Assembly: GCA_021604525.1 (NCBI GenBank)
Contig: BQJD01000022.1
Coordinates: 1 to 60,689 of the forward strand
DNA from: a marine bacterium B5-7
Lineage (GTDB): Bacteria > Pseudomonadota > Gammaproteobacteria > Arenicellales > CAJQKF01
Reading direction: 5' to 3'
DNA length: 60,689 nucleotides
Shown: positions 48,421-57,745 of the stretch, one piece after another
Numbering within the stretch: position 1 is the stretch's first letter
Layout of the letters: every line of letters starts with the position of its first letter
The notes under the pieces: model-generated
What the model was told of the DNA's origin: nothing
What the model saw: the letters and a program-made list of their open reading frames with translations, nothing else
Databases searched by the model: none
Made by a program: the position numbers and the translations under genes

Positions 48421-49107
48421 ATGCGTTTTAACGGATTTCAGGCGACCTCGCACGCCATCATACTGATCTTTACACTCACCTTGGCAGGTAACGTATTGGC
48501 TCAACAGGATAATACGCCATCTGAGCTGACATCCCGTCAGGTACAAATGGAACACAAATTTGAGAAAGCCAAAACATATTATGGCGAGTGCAAGCACACC
48601 GAAGCAGCGGAATTCGACGAAATCCGCCCTTATCTCAAAGGTTTCACTGATGTCGAGGTGTTGTCTGAATTAATGGCGAATCCCGTATCCGCCACGCGTT
48701 TAATGCAAATTGTCAGCGATCCCCGAACTATTCACGTCATGATGAAGTGTTCAACCGAGCCAGTGATGTGGGACACCTGGATGCGTGGAATGACTGATTT
48801 CAGCAAAATGATGCGTGCCTCCATGATATTCATGAATCCCATGACTTACCTGAACTGGATGATGGCGCCTGTAAATCCTTCCGTTTACTCTGCGATGTTC
48901 GGCATGGTTTCGCCCGAAAATCTGGACCGCTGGGGAACTGCTTTGGTCAATCCGGAATTTTACCAACCCATGGTGCAACCCCTGACTAGTCTTGATTGGT
49001 ACTCCACACGACTCGCGTGGATTGCCGACCCTGAGTCTTATGCACCGTTAATTGACTTACTCAGGTCAGGATTCACACCTGCCACAGTCGATCAGCCGAT
49101 GGAATAG
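48421..49107 (+). CDS. Secreted protein with short repeats, function unknown
   Basis: 228 residues from the ATG at 48421 (GGAG seven bases upstream). A signal peptide (about 1-28, ending VLAQQ) is followed by a helical region and by a C-terminal repeat of about 20-25 residues built on NPxxYxxM/W or DPxSYxPL (for example NPMTYLNWM, NPSVYSAMF, NPEFYQPMV, DPESYAPLI). The composition is rich in Met, Trp and Tyr. I do not recognise the family. Confidence 0.72.
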   Translation: MRFNGFQATSHAIILIFTLTLAGNVLAQQDNTPSELTSRQVQMEHKFEKAKTYYGECKHTEAAEFDEIRPYLKGFTDVEVLSELMANPVSATRLMQIVSDPRTIHVMMKCSTEPVMWDTWMRGMTDFSKMMRASMIFMNPMTYLNWMMAPVNPSVYSAMFGMVSPENLDRWGTALVNPEFYQPMVQPLTSLDWYSTRLAWIADPESYAPLIDLLRSGFTPATVDQPME

Positions 49108-49154
49108 CTGAACGATTCGTTGCATATCCATCAGTACCAGGAGATAAACGCCAG

Positions 49155-49177
49155 ACGGGCTGCACACGGCAGCCCGT
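49155..49177 (+). terminator. Stem-loop after the secreted repeat protein gene
   Basis: A 9-bp perfect stem (ACGGGCTGC / GCAGCCCGT) with a 5-base loop lies about 48 bases past the stop of the rightward gene. The following TTAGTCATAT is only weakly T-rich. It can serve as a terminator on either strand. Confidence 0.55.
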
Positions 49178-49248
49178 TAGTCATATAAAAGTCAAATTAA
49201 TTATCGCTTCAGACAGGTGGTCCGCCCAGGATTTCGGAATGATAGCAA

Positions 49249-49572
49249 CTATGAATTCGCCAACCGGAGGCGTTCTACAACAGAACCGTGTACGAGGTGG
49301 TTGTCGATAATGTCATCGATATCCTGATGATCTATATACGTGTACCAGGTCTCTTCCGGATATACCACGATAACCGGACCCAGTTCACACCGATCCAGGC
49401 ATCCTGACTGGTTTATTCGAACCCCCTTCGGTCCATTTAAACCAAGTTCCTTTATCCGCTTTTTAGCGTAATCGCGCATTGATTGCGCACCATGATCCTG
49501 ACAACAAGCTTCACAATTTGTACGCTGGTTAGTGCAAAAGAACACGTGGTATTTGTAATAGCTTTCACTCAT
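49249..49572 (-). CDS. Thioredoxin-like 2Fe-2S ferredoxin
   Basis: 107 residues. Cluster-binding cysteines are Cys13, Cys20 (or 23/24) and Cys58, Cys62 in SGCLDRCELGP, a fold of the thioredoxin-like ferredoxin family. It lies 23 bases after glcF on the same strand and thus probably belongs to the glycolate operon, where it could accept or pass on electrons. Such a ferredoxin often appears as a stand-alone protein of this length. Confidence 0.85.
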   Translation of the reverse strand: MSESYYKYHVFFCTNQRTNCEACCQDHGAQSMRDYAKKRIKELGLNGPKGVRINQSGCLDRCELGPVIVVYPEETWYTYIDHQDIDDIIDNHLVHGSVVERLRLANS

Positions 49573-49595
49573 TAATCTGTAATTGCTTTAAGGTT

Positions 49596-50819
49596 TCAGA
49601 CAGCAACCTGTAAATCTTCAGCAACAAGTTCTGCCCAATGTTTTACCGGAACCCCGGAGCGGGTCATGAGGTATGTCTGACAACCGACATTGGCCGTTAC
49701 TATAACCTCAGGGTCACCCGCCATCAGGTTACCGAGTTTATTACGCAGCAACTGCCCGGATAGTTCCGCCTGCAACACACTGTAGGTACCGGCTGATCCG
49801 CAGCATAAATGTGCATCGGTAACCATTGTTAGTTGGTAACCCAGCATCTGAAGCAATCTTTCAACCTGTCCGGTTAGTTTCAGGCCATGTTGATACGTAC
49901 ACGGCGCATGAAACGCAATTCGGGACACGCTGGGTTTAATATTCACCTGCTCGATATCGTCACTAACGAACTCACAGAGATCCCGGACCAGTTCGCTAAC
50001 CCGCTGCGCGCGCACCGCGTAAGCCGAGTCGTCTTTCATGACGTGGCCATAATCCTTTACCATCAATTGGCAACCACTGGCGGTAACTATGAGGGCCTCA
50101 ACCCCGTTTTCAATATGAGGCCACCACGCATCAATATTACGGCGAATTTGTTGCCGTGCCCGATTCGCGAATGAAAGATGCTGACTAAGTGAGCCGCAAC
50201 AGCCTGCAGCAGCGACGGTAACCGTCTCAATACCCAGGCGGTCAAGAATAAGCTTCGCAGCCTGATTGGTCCGCGGTGTCAGAGTTGGTTGCACACAACC
50301 GTCAAGCATTAGCACCCGACGATCATGAGACCCTGTGACAACCTCGAAATTTTTCTGGGTTGGAGTAATCTTTGCCTTGATCGATGACGGCAGGACCGGA
50401 CGCACCAGACGGGCCAGAGTGAATGATACGCGAGCGAGTTGGGGTTGGCCGAGAAAGCGGTCCAGCATCAGTCGAGTAAAAGACTCTAGCGCTGGTCGAC
50501 GGGTCTTTTGTTCAACAATCAACCGCCCAATATCCAGTAACTTGCCATATTCCACGCCAGATGGACAGGTTGTCTCGCAGGATCTACAGGTCAGACAACG
50601 ATCCAGATGAAGTCGTGTGGTGTTGGTAGGTTCGGTTCCTTCAAGTACCTGCTTGATCTGATAAATCCGCCCACGCGGTCCGTCGAGCTCATCGCCGAGT
50701 AGCTGATAGGTAGGACATGTTGCCGTGCAAAAACCACAGTGAACACATTTTCGCAGAATATCTTCAGCTTCCTCTCCCTGGGGTGTATTGCGAAATTCTT
50801 CAACAAGATTTGTTTGCAT
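49596..50819 (-). CDS. glcF: Glycolate oxidase iron-sulfur subunit
   Basis: 407 residues. Two 4Fe-4S motifs are in the N-terminus (Cys25-28-31-35 and Cys75-78-81-85, each ending in a CP). Two CCG domains follow (DGCVQPT ... AGCCGSLSQH and HAPCTYQH ... LCCGSAGTYS). It passes electrons from the flavin subunits to the quinone pool. It starts 3 bases before the end of glcE's stop region and is coupled to it. Confidence 0.95.
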   Translation of the reverse strand: MQTNLVEEFRNTPQGEEAEDILRKCVHCGFCTATCPTYQLLGDELDGPRGRIYQIKQVLEGTEPTNTTRLHLDRCLTCRSCETTCPSGVEYGKLLDIGRLIVEQKTRRPALESFTRLMLDRFLGQPQLARVSFTLARLVRPVLPSSIKAKITPTQKNFEVVTGSHDRRVLMLDGCVQPTLTPRTNQAAKLILDRLGIETVTVAAAGCCGSLSQHLSFANRARQQIRRNIDAWWPHIENGVEALIVTASGCQLMVKDYGHVMKDDSAYAVRAQRVSELVRDLCEFVSDDIEQVNIKPSVSRIAFHAPCTYQHGLKLTGQVERLLQMLGYQLTMVTDAHLCCGSAGTYSVLQAELSGQLLRNKLGNLMAGDPEVIVTANVGCQTYLMTRSGVPVKHWAELVAEDLQVAV

Positions 50820-50821
50820 GG

Positions 50822-51970
50822 CTACAGATCCCGATACAGTCGCCCGGGGTTAAGAATCCCGGCTGGGTCGAAACTGGCTTTAAGATTCTCGAACAACCGT
50901 CGACTCACACTATCTGCAGGTGGATTCATCTCTGCCTCACGATCAATAGAGCGAAACCGTATGGCATGTCCGCCGTGCTTTTTGCAGAGTGATTCAATCT
51001 CGTCATGATCAAATTCCTGGAAACGAACGCGCAGCCAACGCACTGCCCCACCCCACTCAACCAATGTCGGCGGTTCAACTGGCAGCACGGGTGTCGCTGG
51101 TGGAAGTGATAACCTCCATAGATCGATATCATCATCAGCGGTATCGTTTTGCGTGAAGAACTCGTGATTCTGGTTACGTAGTGAGCGCCATAACTCATCA
51201 CCCGCATCGAATTGCTCACCCCCCACTGCTGCTTCACCGGCGCCAACACCTGATTCGGAGCCTGAAAGCCGTATATAAAGCTGCCCATCGTAATAGCATG
51301 TGGCGTCAATCGGTGTCGGTGTAGCCAACATTCGTTTCAGAAATTGATGTGCGCTGTCCTCATCCATCTCGAGCATGCGGGTGGCAACCTTGATTGGTGC
51401 AGGCAGAACCTTGAACGACGCCTCGACGACGACACCGAGTGTACCCAGCGAACCCGTCATGAGCCGTGACACGTCATAACCAGCAACGTTTTTCATCACC
51501 TGCCCACCAAACTTCAATACCTCACCACAACCATTCACGCATACGGTTCCAAGTATGTAATCACGTACCGAACCAGACCATGGCCGCCGTGGCCCCGACA
51601 GACCCGCTGCCACCATCCCTCCCACAGTCGATGAACCTGAGGGTGTTTTCTCCGATTCAGAATCAGCATCACGGCTATGCGAACCTCGGTCATTGCTCAT
51701 GCCATGTTCAAACAGTGGTGGCTCAAACGGCAGCATTTGACCATGTTCCCGAAGTAGCGACTCAACCTCTTCAACAGGCGTTCCACAGCGTGCGGTAAGA
51801 ACCAACTCGGCAGGATCGTAGTCCACAATGCCGTGATATTCAGTGGTCAGGAGTGTTTGCCCCATTGGTGTTCGACCGAGAAAGTCTTTACTGCCTCCAC
51901 CTCGAATACACAACGGCGTTTTGTTTTTGAAAGCCGTTATGACTTGCCCGGCAATATCCTCAATATGCAT
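50822..51970 (-). CDS. glcE: Glycolate oxidase FAD-binding subunit GlcE
   Basis: 382 residues with a FAD_binding_4 domain: CIRGGGSKDFLG and a glycine motif in the VGGMVAAGLSGPRR region. Two low-complexity insertions are visible: a Ser/Asp-rich stretch after MSNDRG (about residues 92-112) and a Gly/Ala stretch before EQFDAGDELW. The start overlaps the glcD stop (TGATG). It works with GlcD and GlcF. Confidence 0.92.
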   Translation of the reverse strand: MHIEDIAGQVITAFKNKTPLCIRGGGSKDFLGRTPMGQTLLTTEYHGIVDYDPAELVLTARCGTPVEEVESLLREHGQMLPFEPPLFEHGMSNDRGSHSRDADSESEKTPSGSSTVGGMVAAGLSGPRRPWSGSVRDYILGTVCVNGCGEVLKFGGQVMKNVAGYDVSRLMTGSLGTLGVVVEASFKVLPAPIKVATRMLEMDEDSAHQFLKRMLATPTPIDATCYYDGQLYIRLSGSESGVGAGEAAVGGEQFDAGDELWRSLRNQNHEFFTQNDTADDDIDLWRLSLPPATPVLPVEPPTLVEWGGAVRWLRVRFQEFDHDEIESLCKKHGGHAIRFRSIDREAEMNPPADSVSRRLFENLKASFDPAGILNPGRLYRDL

Positions 51971-53463
51971 CAGAATCGCTCGATATCGGGATGTGGCAAT
52001 GTACCTCCGTGGACATGCATGGCATTGAACTCAGCGCAACGGGCAAGCGTCGGAATTGCCTTGCCAGGGTTAAGCAACAAATGAGGATCGAATGCGTGCT
52101 TGATGCGATGAAACTGTTCCAGTTCCTTATCATTGAACTGCACACACATCTGGTTAATCTTCTCGACACCCACTCCGTGTTCACCGGTAATCGTTCCACC
52201 AGCTTCGACACAGGCCTCGAGAATCGCTCCACCCAAAGCCTCGGTACGCTCAAACTCACCGGGTTTATTCGCATCGTAGAGAATCAATGGATGCAAATTG
52301 CCGTCACCAGCGTGAAAAACGTTGGCTACTGCGAGGCCGTATTCACCGGAAAGTCGTGAAATATTTTCAAGAATTCCTGCCAACTGTCGCCGTGGTATCG
52401 TGCCATCGATACAGTAGTAGTCCGGTGAGATTCGACCAACTGCCGGAAACGCATTCTTGCGGCCTGACCAGAATCTAACCCGTTCAGCCTCATCACAGGA
52501 AACGCGTATATCAACAGCGCCAGCATCAGTGAGGACATGGCGAACCTGTTCAATCTGATCCTCAACTTCCTCGTCTATTCCGTCGAGTTCACAAATCAAA
52601 ATTGCCGCCGCATCCAGCGGATAACCGGCGTGAACAAAATCTTCGGTGGCGCGGATTGCCGGGTTGTCCATCATTTCAAGACCAGCCGGCAGTATGCCGT
52701 TGGATATAATACTTGCGACCGCATTACCGGCCGTTTGCACATCATCAAAGCTCGCTAGCACAGCGCGCGCACTGGTGGGTTTCGGTAACAGTCGCACCGT
52801 AACCTCAACCACGATACCCAATAAGCCTTCAGACCCTGTCATCAATGCAAGCAAATCATAGCCGGGAGTATCGAGTGCATCGGAACCGACTTCGAATAAT
52901 TCCCCTTGCACCGTCACAACCTTTAACTTGATGAGGTTATGCACCGTCAGGCCATACTTCAGGCAATGGACCCCACCGGCGTTTTCAGCCACGTTACCAC
53001 CAATTGAGCAGGCAATTTGAGAGGATGGGTCAGGTGCATAATACATTCCAAGATGCTGAACGGCTTCTGAAATTGCCAGATTCCTCACACCGGGTTGAAC
53101 AATCGCAGTTCGATTATCAGCATCGATTGACACAATACGATTGAAACGTGACATGCCCAGTAAGATACCGTTCTTATAGGGCAACGCACCGCCTGATAGT
53201 CCTGTTCCAGCACCCCGCGCGACCACCGGAATTGAATGATCGCTGCAAAAACGCATGATTGTACAGACCTCATCGACAGTACCAGGCAGCACAACCGCAA
53301 GTGGCAGCTCCTGGTAAGCACTCAAGCCGTCGCATTCGTACGGTGCGAGTTCCTCCTGCGCGGTCAATACGTAACGTGCGTCGACAATTTGCTTCAAGCC
53401 GGTTGCGATTTCTGCGCGTGTTAAAGTCGATTCAACATTGATATCAGATACAAAAGTCGCCAT
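51970..53463 (-). CDS. glcD: Glycolate oxidase subunit GlcD (FAD-linked)
   Basis: 497 residues. FAD_binding_4 motif VVARGAGTGLSGGALP and the PQ-type loop YYAPDPSSQ are clear, and FAD-oxidase_C ends with GTITGEHGVGVEKI. It oxidises glycolate to glyoxylate. I place the start at the ATG at 53463; an adjacent TTG at 53466 is poorer. A TATAAT box on the minus strand (53535-53530) lies upstream. It begins the glcDEF-ferredoxin operon. Confidence 0.95.
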   Translation of the reverse strand: MATFVSDINVESTLTRAEIATGLKQIVDARYVLTAQEELAPYECDGLSAYQELPLAVVLPGTVDEVCTIMRFCSDHSIPVVARGAGTGLSGGALPYKNGILLGMSRFNRIVSIDADNRTAIVQPGVRNLAISEAVQHLGMYYAPDPSSQIACSIGGNVAENAGGVHCLKYGLTVHNLIKLKVVTVQGELFEVGSDALDTPGYDLLALMTGSEGLLGIVVEVTVRLLPKPTSARAVLASFDDVQTAGNAVASIISNGILPAGLEMMDNPAIRATEDFVHAGYPLDAAAILICELDGIDEEVEDQIEQVRHVLTDAGAVDIRVSCDEAERVRFWSGRKNAFPAVGRISPDYYCIDGTIPRRQLAGILENISRLSGEYGLAVANVFHAGDGNLHPLILYDANKPGEFERTEALGGAILEACVEAGGTITGEHGVGVEKINQMCVQFNDKELEQFHRIKHAFDPHLLLNPGKAIPTLARCAEFNAMHVHGGTLPHPDIERF

Positions 53464-53624
53464 CAAATAATCTCGTGGTAAATGTGCGTGTCACATTCCG
53501 GTGTGTCTGTCGCGTCAGCTCCTGAGTGGATTATAGTCGAAGATATGCCTATGATTCGGAACTCAATACAGCATAGACCGATCCTGATTTAAACCTTACT
53601 TCCTGTCCCGAATTAGTTATACCC

Positions 53625-56600
53625 GTGCAACATTCCATTCGTTTTGATTTCAAACGCCTGCAGACCTGTGAAGGACTCCAGGAGCTGACTCATCAGTTCA
53701 ATACTTATGTCGAGGAGAATCATCCTCAAATTGCTGAAAGACTTGAGGCATACCGCGCAGCCGATAATGTTTTCAGTAAGCTTGAGGAGAGTAAAGTCAT
53801 TCTTGAAACGGCACCGCTACTTGATTCTTTCGTTGCACATTTATTCGGCGTCCATCATGAAGTCAAGGATCTGGCGGAAGAAATTCAACGCGAAACACGT
53901 ATCGACTGGTTCAAAAAAAACGTTATCCAGAAGCGAGTCAGACGCTACCGCCAACCAATTGATTTTAAATTTGAAGACCTTGATCATTGGCTGGATGAGA
54001 CACTTTCGAAACATCTAATCGACACCACTGATCGGGAATACGCAGTTGCAAGTCTCGCTCAAAGTCTGCATACAAGTAATAGCGAAGATGAGTCTTTTGA
54101 AAAACTGCTGCAATGGTGTGTGTTAGCAGATAAACATGACGATGCCTGTACATCATGGGTATCCTTTAAATCGCCTAAAAGGATCGATCATGCTCATCTG
54201 GTCTCTCTTGAACAAATCAAGGGCGATACCATCGAACGACGCCAGGGAAAGAGCAACGCTTTCCGGCAGCGTTCGGATTTCTCGTTGACTGATCACAGAA
54301 TGAGTCAACGTGAAGTCTTGAACGAGATTAATTACTGTGTTTTTTGTCATGACCACGATGGTGACTTTTGTTCTATTGGTTTTCCGGAAAAGAAGAAACA
54401 ACCAGGGCTTGGGCTCAAAAAAAATCCTCTTGGCGTGACTCTGACCGGCTGCCCGCTGGAAGAAAAAATATCCGAGATGCACGTGCTAAAGCGGGATGGA
54501 CATACCATCGCCGCCTTGGCGGTAGCAATGATAGACAATCCCATGATTCCGGCTACCGGGCATCGCATCTGCAACGACTGCATGAAGGCATGCGTCTATC
54601 AGAAAAAAGATCCGGTTGATATTCCGCAAACCGAAACCCGTATTCTTACAGATGTCCTTAATCTCAGTTACGGCGTTGAGATTTATGATTTGTTGTGTCG
54701 GTGGAATCCACTACGCAAACAACAGCAGATGATGAAACCGTATCGTGGCCGCAATGTCCTGGTAGTTGGCATGGGCCCAGCAGGATTTACTATCGCTCAT
54801 CATCTGACCATGGAAGGCTGTGCGGTAGTTGGCATCGATGGACTAAAAATTGAGCCGCTACCGGAGGAGTTAATCAATCAACCCATTCGGGATTTCTCGA
54901 GTATCTGTGAAAATCTTGACGACCGCATTTTGGGCGGTTTTGGCGGTGTTGCCGAGTATGGCATCACGGTTCGTTGGGATAAGAACTTCCTCAAATTAAT
55001 CTATTTGACACTCGCTCGACGCTCACTGTTTCGAGTGCACGGCGGTGTACGTTTCGGTGGTACCGTAACCCTGGCTGATGCTGAGAGACTGGGTTTCGAT
55101 CATGTCTGCATCGCCACCGGTGCAGGATTACCGCGTGTCATCGGCATGGGTAATAGCCTCGCCCGCGGGATGCGCCAGGCAAGCGATTTCCTCATGGCGC
55201 TACAGCTTACCGGGGCTGCGAAGGACGATAGTCTGGCTAATCTTCAAATACGCATGCCCGCAGTAGTAATCGGTGGCGGACTGACTGCGGTTGATACTGC
55301 TACTGAAGTCCAGGTTTATTACCTCAAACAGATTCGCAAGATTCACCATCGATACCAAACTCTTATCGATCATTTCGGTGAAGAACACGTTACTGGCGGA
55401 CTGGATGAAGAAAGTCGCGAGATATTAAAGGAATATCTTAACCACGCTGAGCAATTGCATGATGAGGAATCAGCGGCCAAGAGGGAGTCGCGACAACCTG
55501 ACTATGTGGGACTGATGCGACGCTGGGGCGGAGTGACTATTGTTTATCGAAAAGGCATCAATGAATCGCCTGCCTACCAGAGAAATCATGAGGAACTCAT
55601 CAAAGCGCTTGAGGAAGGGATCTATTATGCGGAAGGACTCAATCCGGTCCGTCTGGAACTTGATGAATTCAAACATGTAAAGTCATTGATATGTTGCCGC
55701 ATGCACCAGGAAGACGGGCGTTGGCTGAGAACCAGTGAACAGGTGTTTGTTCCCGCCCGTGCGGTGTTGGTAGCAGCCGGTACGCTTCCAAACACCATTT
55801 ACGAAAATGAACATCCAGGTACTTTCATGATGGATGGCAGTCATTTTCTACCACATGTCGACCACGATCATGAACTGCAACCCGTACAGGTTGCCGAGCA
55901 TAGCAAGGCAGCAAGATTCGGACCATTCACATCGTATCAACGCGAAGGCTTTCGGGTCAGCTTTCTCGGTGATACGCATCCTGTATTTAATGGCAGTGTG
56001 GTGAAAGCAATTGCCTCAGCAGCAAGAAGTTATCCTGAGATCATTGGATCTTTTCACGAAGCAATCAAACCTGTTGATGAGTTATCCAAAATCAATCCCG
56101 ACGATTTTTTGAGCAAGATGGACGACCAACTGGCTACCACGGTGCTATCAGTAAATGATTCACACCCGGTAGTGCTTGAAATGTGGGTTCGTTCGCCGCT
56201 AGCCGCACATAACTTTCACGCCGGACAATTCTTTAGAATGCAAACCTTTGAAAGCAAAAGCAAAATCGTTGAGAACACACGCTTGCAAATACCACTGCAA
56301 ACCGTCAGTGGTGCCGGTGTGCGTGGAGACGTCATACGCTTAATGTTACTCAAATGGGGGGCCAATGCACGACTTGCATCCATGCTTAACGAAGGCGACC
56401 CCCTTGTTTTGATGGGTCCAACCGGTGCACCCATGGATGTTGGCGAAGGCAAGACATTTCTGATTGTCTCAGGCACTTGGGGGGCGGCAGTCATGCTGGG
56501 TCTGGGTCCTGTATTGAGAGCAGCGGGAAATCGGGTAATTTACGTAGCTTCGTATACCGATCAAAGTCAGTTGTACAGCAAGCAGGAACTTGAAGCAGCG

Positions 56601-57128
56601 ACCGATGCCATCATCTGGGCAGTTGGTACAGGTGAGCGAATCAAGCCGGCTCGTCCGCAGGATTGCTCGGTAGTCACTGGTAACATGATCCAGCTATTGA
56701 AAGACTATGCCAGTGGCGATGTCAGTCCGGATAATCGTTTGCTGAAGGCACCTTTGGATGAGGTCGATGAGGTGTTGGTAATGGGTTCGACAGGATTATT
56801 GAAAGGCATGCAAGCCGCATTCAGGGAAGGCCTTGCACAATTGTTTAGAGCCGATGTAAAAATAAACGGTACCGTGGGAAGCCCAATGCAATGCATGATG
56901 AAAGGTGTTTGCGGTCAGTGCTTGCAGTGGCAGATCGACCCGGATTCCGGTGAACGAACACGCGCTGTGTTCTCCTGTGCCATGCAAGATCAACCACTGA
57001 TGTGGATCGATCTCGATAATCTTGCAGCACGACAAGGTCAAACCCGGCTACAGGAGCAACTGACCACACTTTGGGTTAACCACGTTTTGAGTAAAGTAGA
57101 AAAACCAGTTGTAACTGAGCTTAACTGA
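53625..57128 (+). CDS. Large NfnB/GltD-like plus NfnA/PyrK-like fusion oxidoreductase
   Basis: 1167 residues. Order: an uncharacterised helical N-terminus (1-230); a Cys-rich 4Fe-4S domain (CVFCHDHDGDFC near 238, GCPLEE near 275, CNDCMKAC near 315); a FAD/NAD(P) Rossmann domain (GMGPAG near 382, and a second nucleotide site GGGLTAVDTATEV near 549), as in GltD and NfnB; then from about 826 a ferredoxin-reductase/PyrK-like half with a FAD and NAD domain and a C-terminal 2Fe-2S motif (CMMKGVCGQC, then a Cys 18 residues later). Together these are the two halves of NADH-dependent ferredoxin:NADP oxidoreductase in one chain. GTG start; divergent from glcD. Confidence 0.82.
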   Translation: MQHSIRFDFKRLQTCEGLQELTHQFNTYVEENHPQIAERLEAYRAADNVFSKLEESKVILETAPLLDSFVAHLFGVHHEVKDLAEEIQRETRIDWFKKNVIQKRVRRYRQPIDFKFEDLDHWLDETLSKHLIDTTDREYAVASLAQSLHTSNSEDESFEKLLQWCVLADKHDDACTSWVSFKSPKRIDHAHLVSLEQIKGDTIERRQGKSNAFRQRSDFSLTDHRMSQREVLNEINYCVFCHDHDGDFCSIGFPEKKKQPGLGLKKNPLGVTLTGCPLEEKISEMHVLKRDGHTIAALAVAMIDNPMIPATGHRICNDCMKACVYQKKDPVDIPQTETRILTDVLNLSYGVEIYDLLCRWNPLRKQQQMMKPYRGRNVLVVGMGPAGFTIAHHLTMEGCAVVGIDGLKIEPLPEELINQPIRDFSSICENLDDRILGGFGGVAEYGITVRWDKNFLKLIYLTLARRSLFRVHGGVRFGGTVTLADAERLGFDHVCIATGAGLPRVIGMGNSLARGMRQASDFLMALQLTGAAKDDSLANLQIRMPAVVIGGGLTAVDTATEVQVYYLKQIRKIHHRYQTLIDHFGEEHVTGGLDEESREILKEYLNHAEQLHDEESAAKRESRQPDYVGLMRRWGGVTIVYRKGINESPAYQRNHEELIKALEEGIYYAEGLNPVRLELDEFKHVKSLICCRMHQEDGRWLRTSEQVFVPARAVLVAAGTLPNTIYENEHPGTFMMDGSHFLPHVDHDHELQPVQVAEHSKAARFGPFTSYQREGFRVSFLGDTHPVFNGSVVKAIASAARSYPEIIGSFHEAIKPVDELSKINPDDFLSKMDDQLATTVLSVNDSHPVVLEMWVRSPLAAHNFHAGQFFRMQTFESKSKIVENTRLQIPLQTVSGAGVRGDVIRLMLLKWGANARLASMLNEGDPLVLMGPTGAPMDVGEGKTFLIVSGTWGAAVMLGLGPVLRAAGNRVIYVASYTDQSQLYSKQELEAATDAIIWAVGTGERIKPARPQDCSVVTGNMIQLLKDYASGDVSPDNRLLKAPLDEVDEVLVMGSTGLLKGMQAAFREGLAQLFRADVKINGTVGSPMQCMMKGVCGQCLQWQIDPDSGERTRAVFSCAMQDQPLMWIDLDNLAARQGQTRLQEQLTTLWVNHVLSKVEKPVVTELN

Positions 57129-57175
57129 ATCAATCCAACTGGCCCGGATATAAAAACCGTACGACAGAATTTTTC

Positions 57176-57745
57176 TTAACACGGGATACTCGCAAGAAGG
57201 CGCTGCCAATCAAAATATGGCCCCGGATCAGTTTTACGCCCCGGCGCAATGTCAGAGTGCCCGAATAACCGATCTGGTCCTAACCATGGCCAACGCGATC
57301 GAAACGTTCGCACCAGTAATGCGAGATTGTCATATTGCGCCAGCGTGAATGATTCATGATCGCAACCCTCAAGCTCGATTCCGATCGAGAAATCGTTCAC
57401 ACAATCCCTGCCAAGACATTCTGACACACCAGCATGCCAAGCCCGTTTATCAACTGCCACAAACTGGGTCAGCAATCCGCTGCGCCGGATATAAAAATGC
57501 GCGGATACCTTTAAAGATTCAATATCCTTGAAATATGGATGCCCGCTGCTATCAAGACGATTGGTAAATAACGCCTCTACGTAATCACCGCCATATGCTG
57601 TTGGTGGCAAACTGATGGCATGAATAATGACTGCTTCAGGCTCAGAGTAATCGGGCCTTTCATCATAATTATCTGATTCAATACAACGCACGGGTGCATC
57701 AAGCCAATTACCTTGCCAGCAAAGGATCGTTTCGGCCAAATTCAT
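57176..57745 (-). CDS. ampD: 1,6-anhydro-N-acetylmuramyl-L-alanine amidase AmpD
   Basis: 189 residues, amidase_2 fold. Zinc ligands are His42 (VIIHAIS), His163 (FGHSDIAPGRKTDPGPYFDW) and Asp173, with Lys171 in place. It releases the peptide from anhydromuropeptides in the cytoplasm during peptidoglycan recycling. Its start overlaps the stop of the glutamate-synthase-like gene (TGATG), an odd coupling. Confidence 0.94.
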   Translation of the reverse strand: MNLAETILCWQGNWLDAPVRCIESDNYDERPDYSEPEAVIIHAISLPPTAYGGDYVEALFTNRLDSSGHPYFKDIESLKVSAHFYIRRSGLLTQFVAVDKRAWHAGVSECLGRDCVNDFSIGIELEGCDHESFTLAQYDNLALLVRTFRSRWPWLGPDRLFGHSDIAPGRKTDPGPYFDWQRLLASIPC

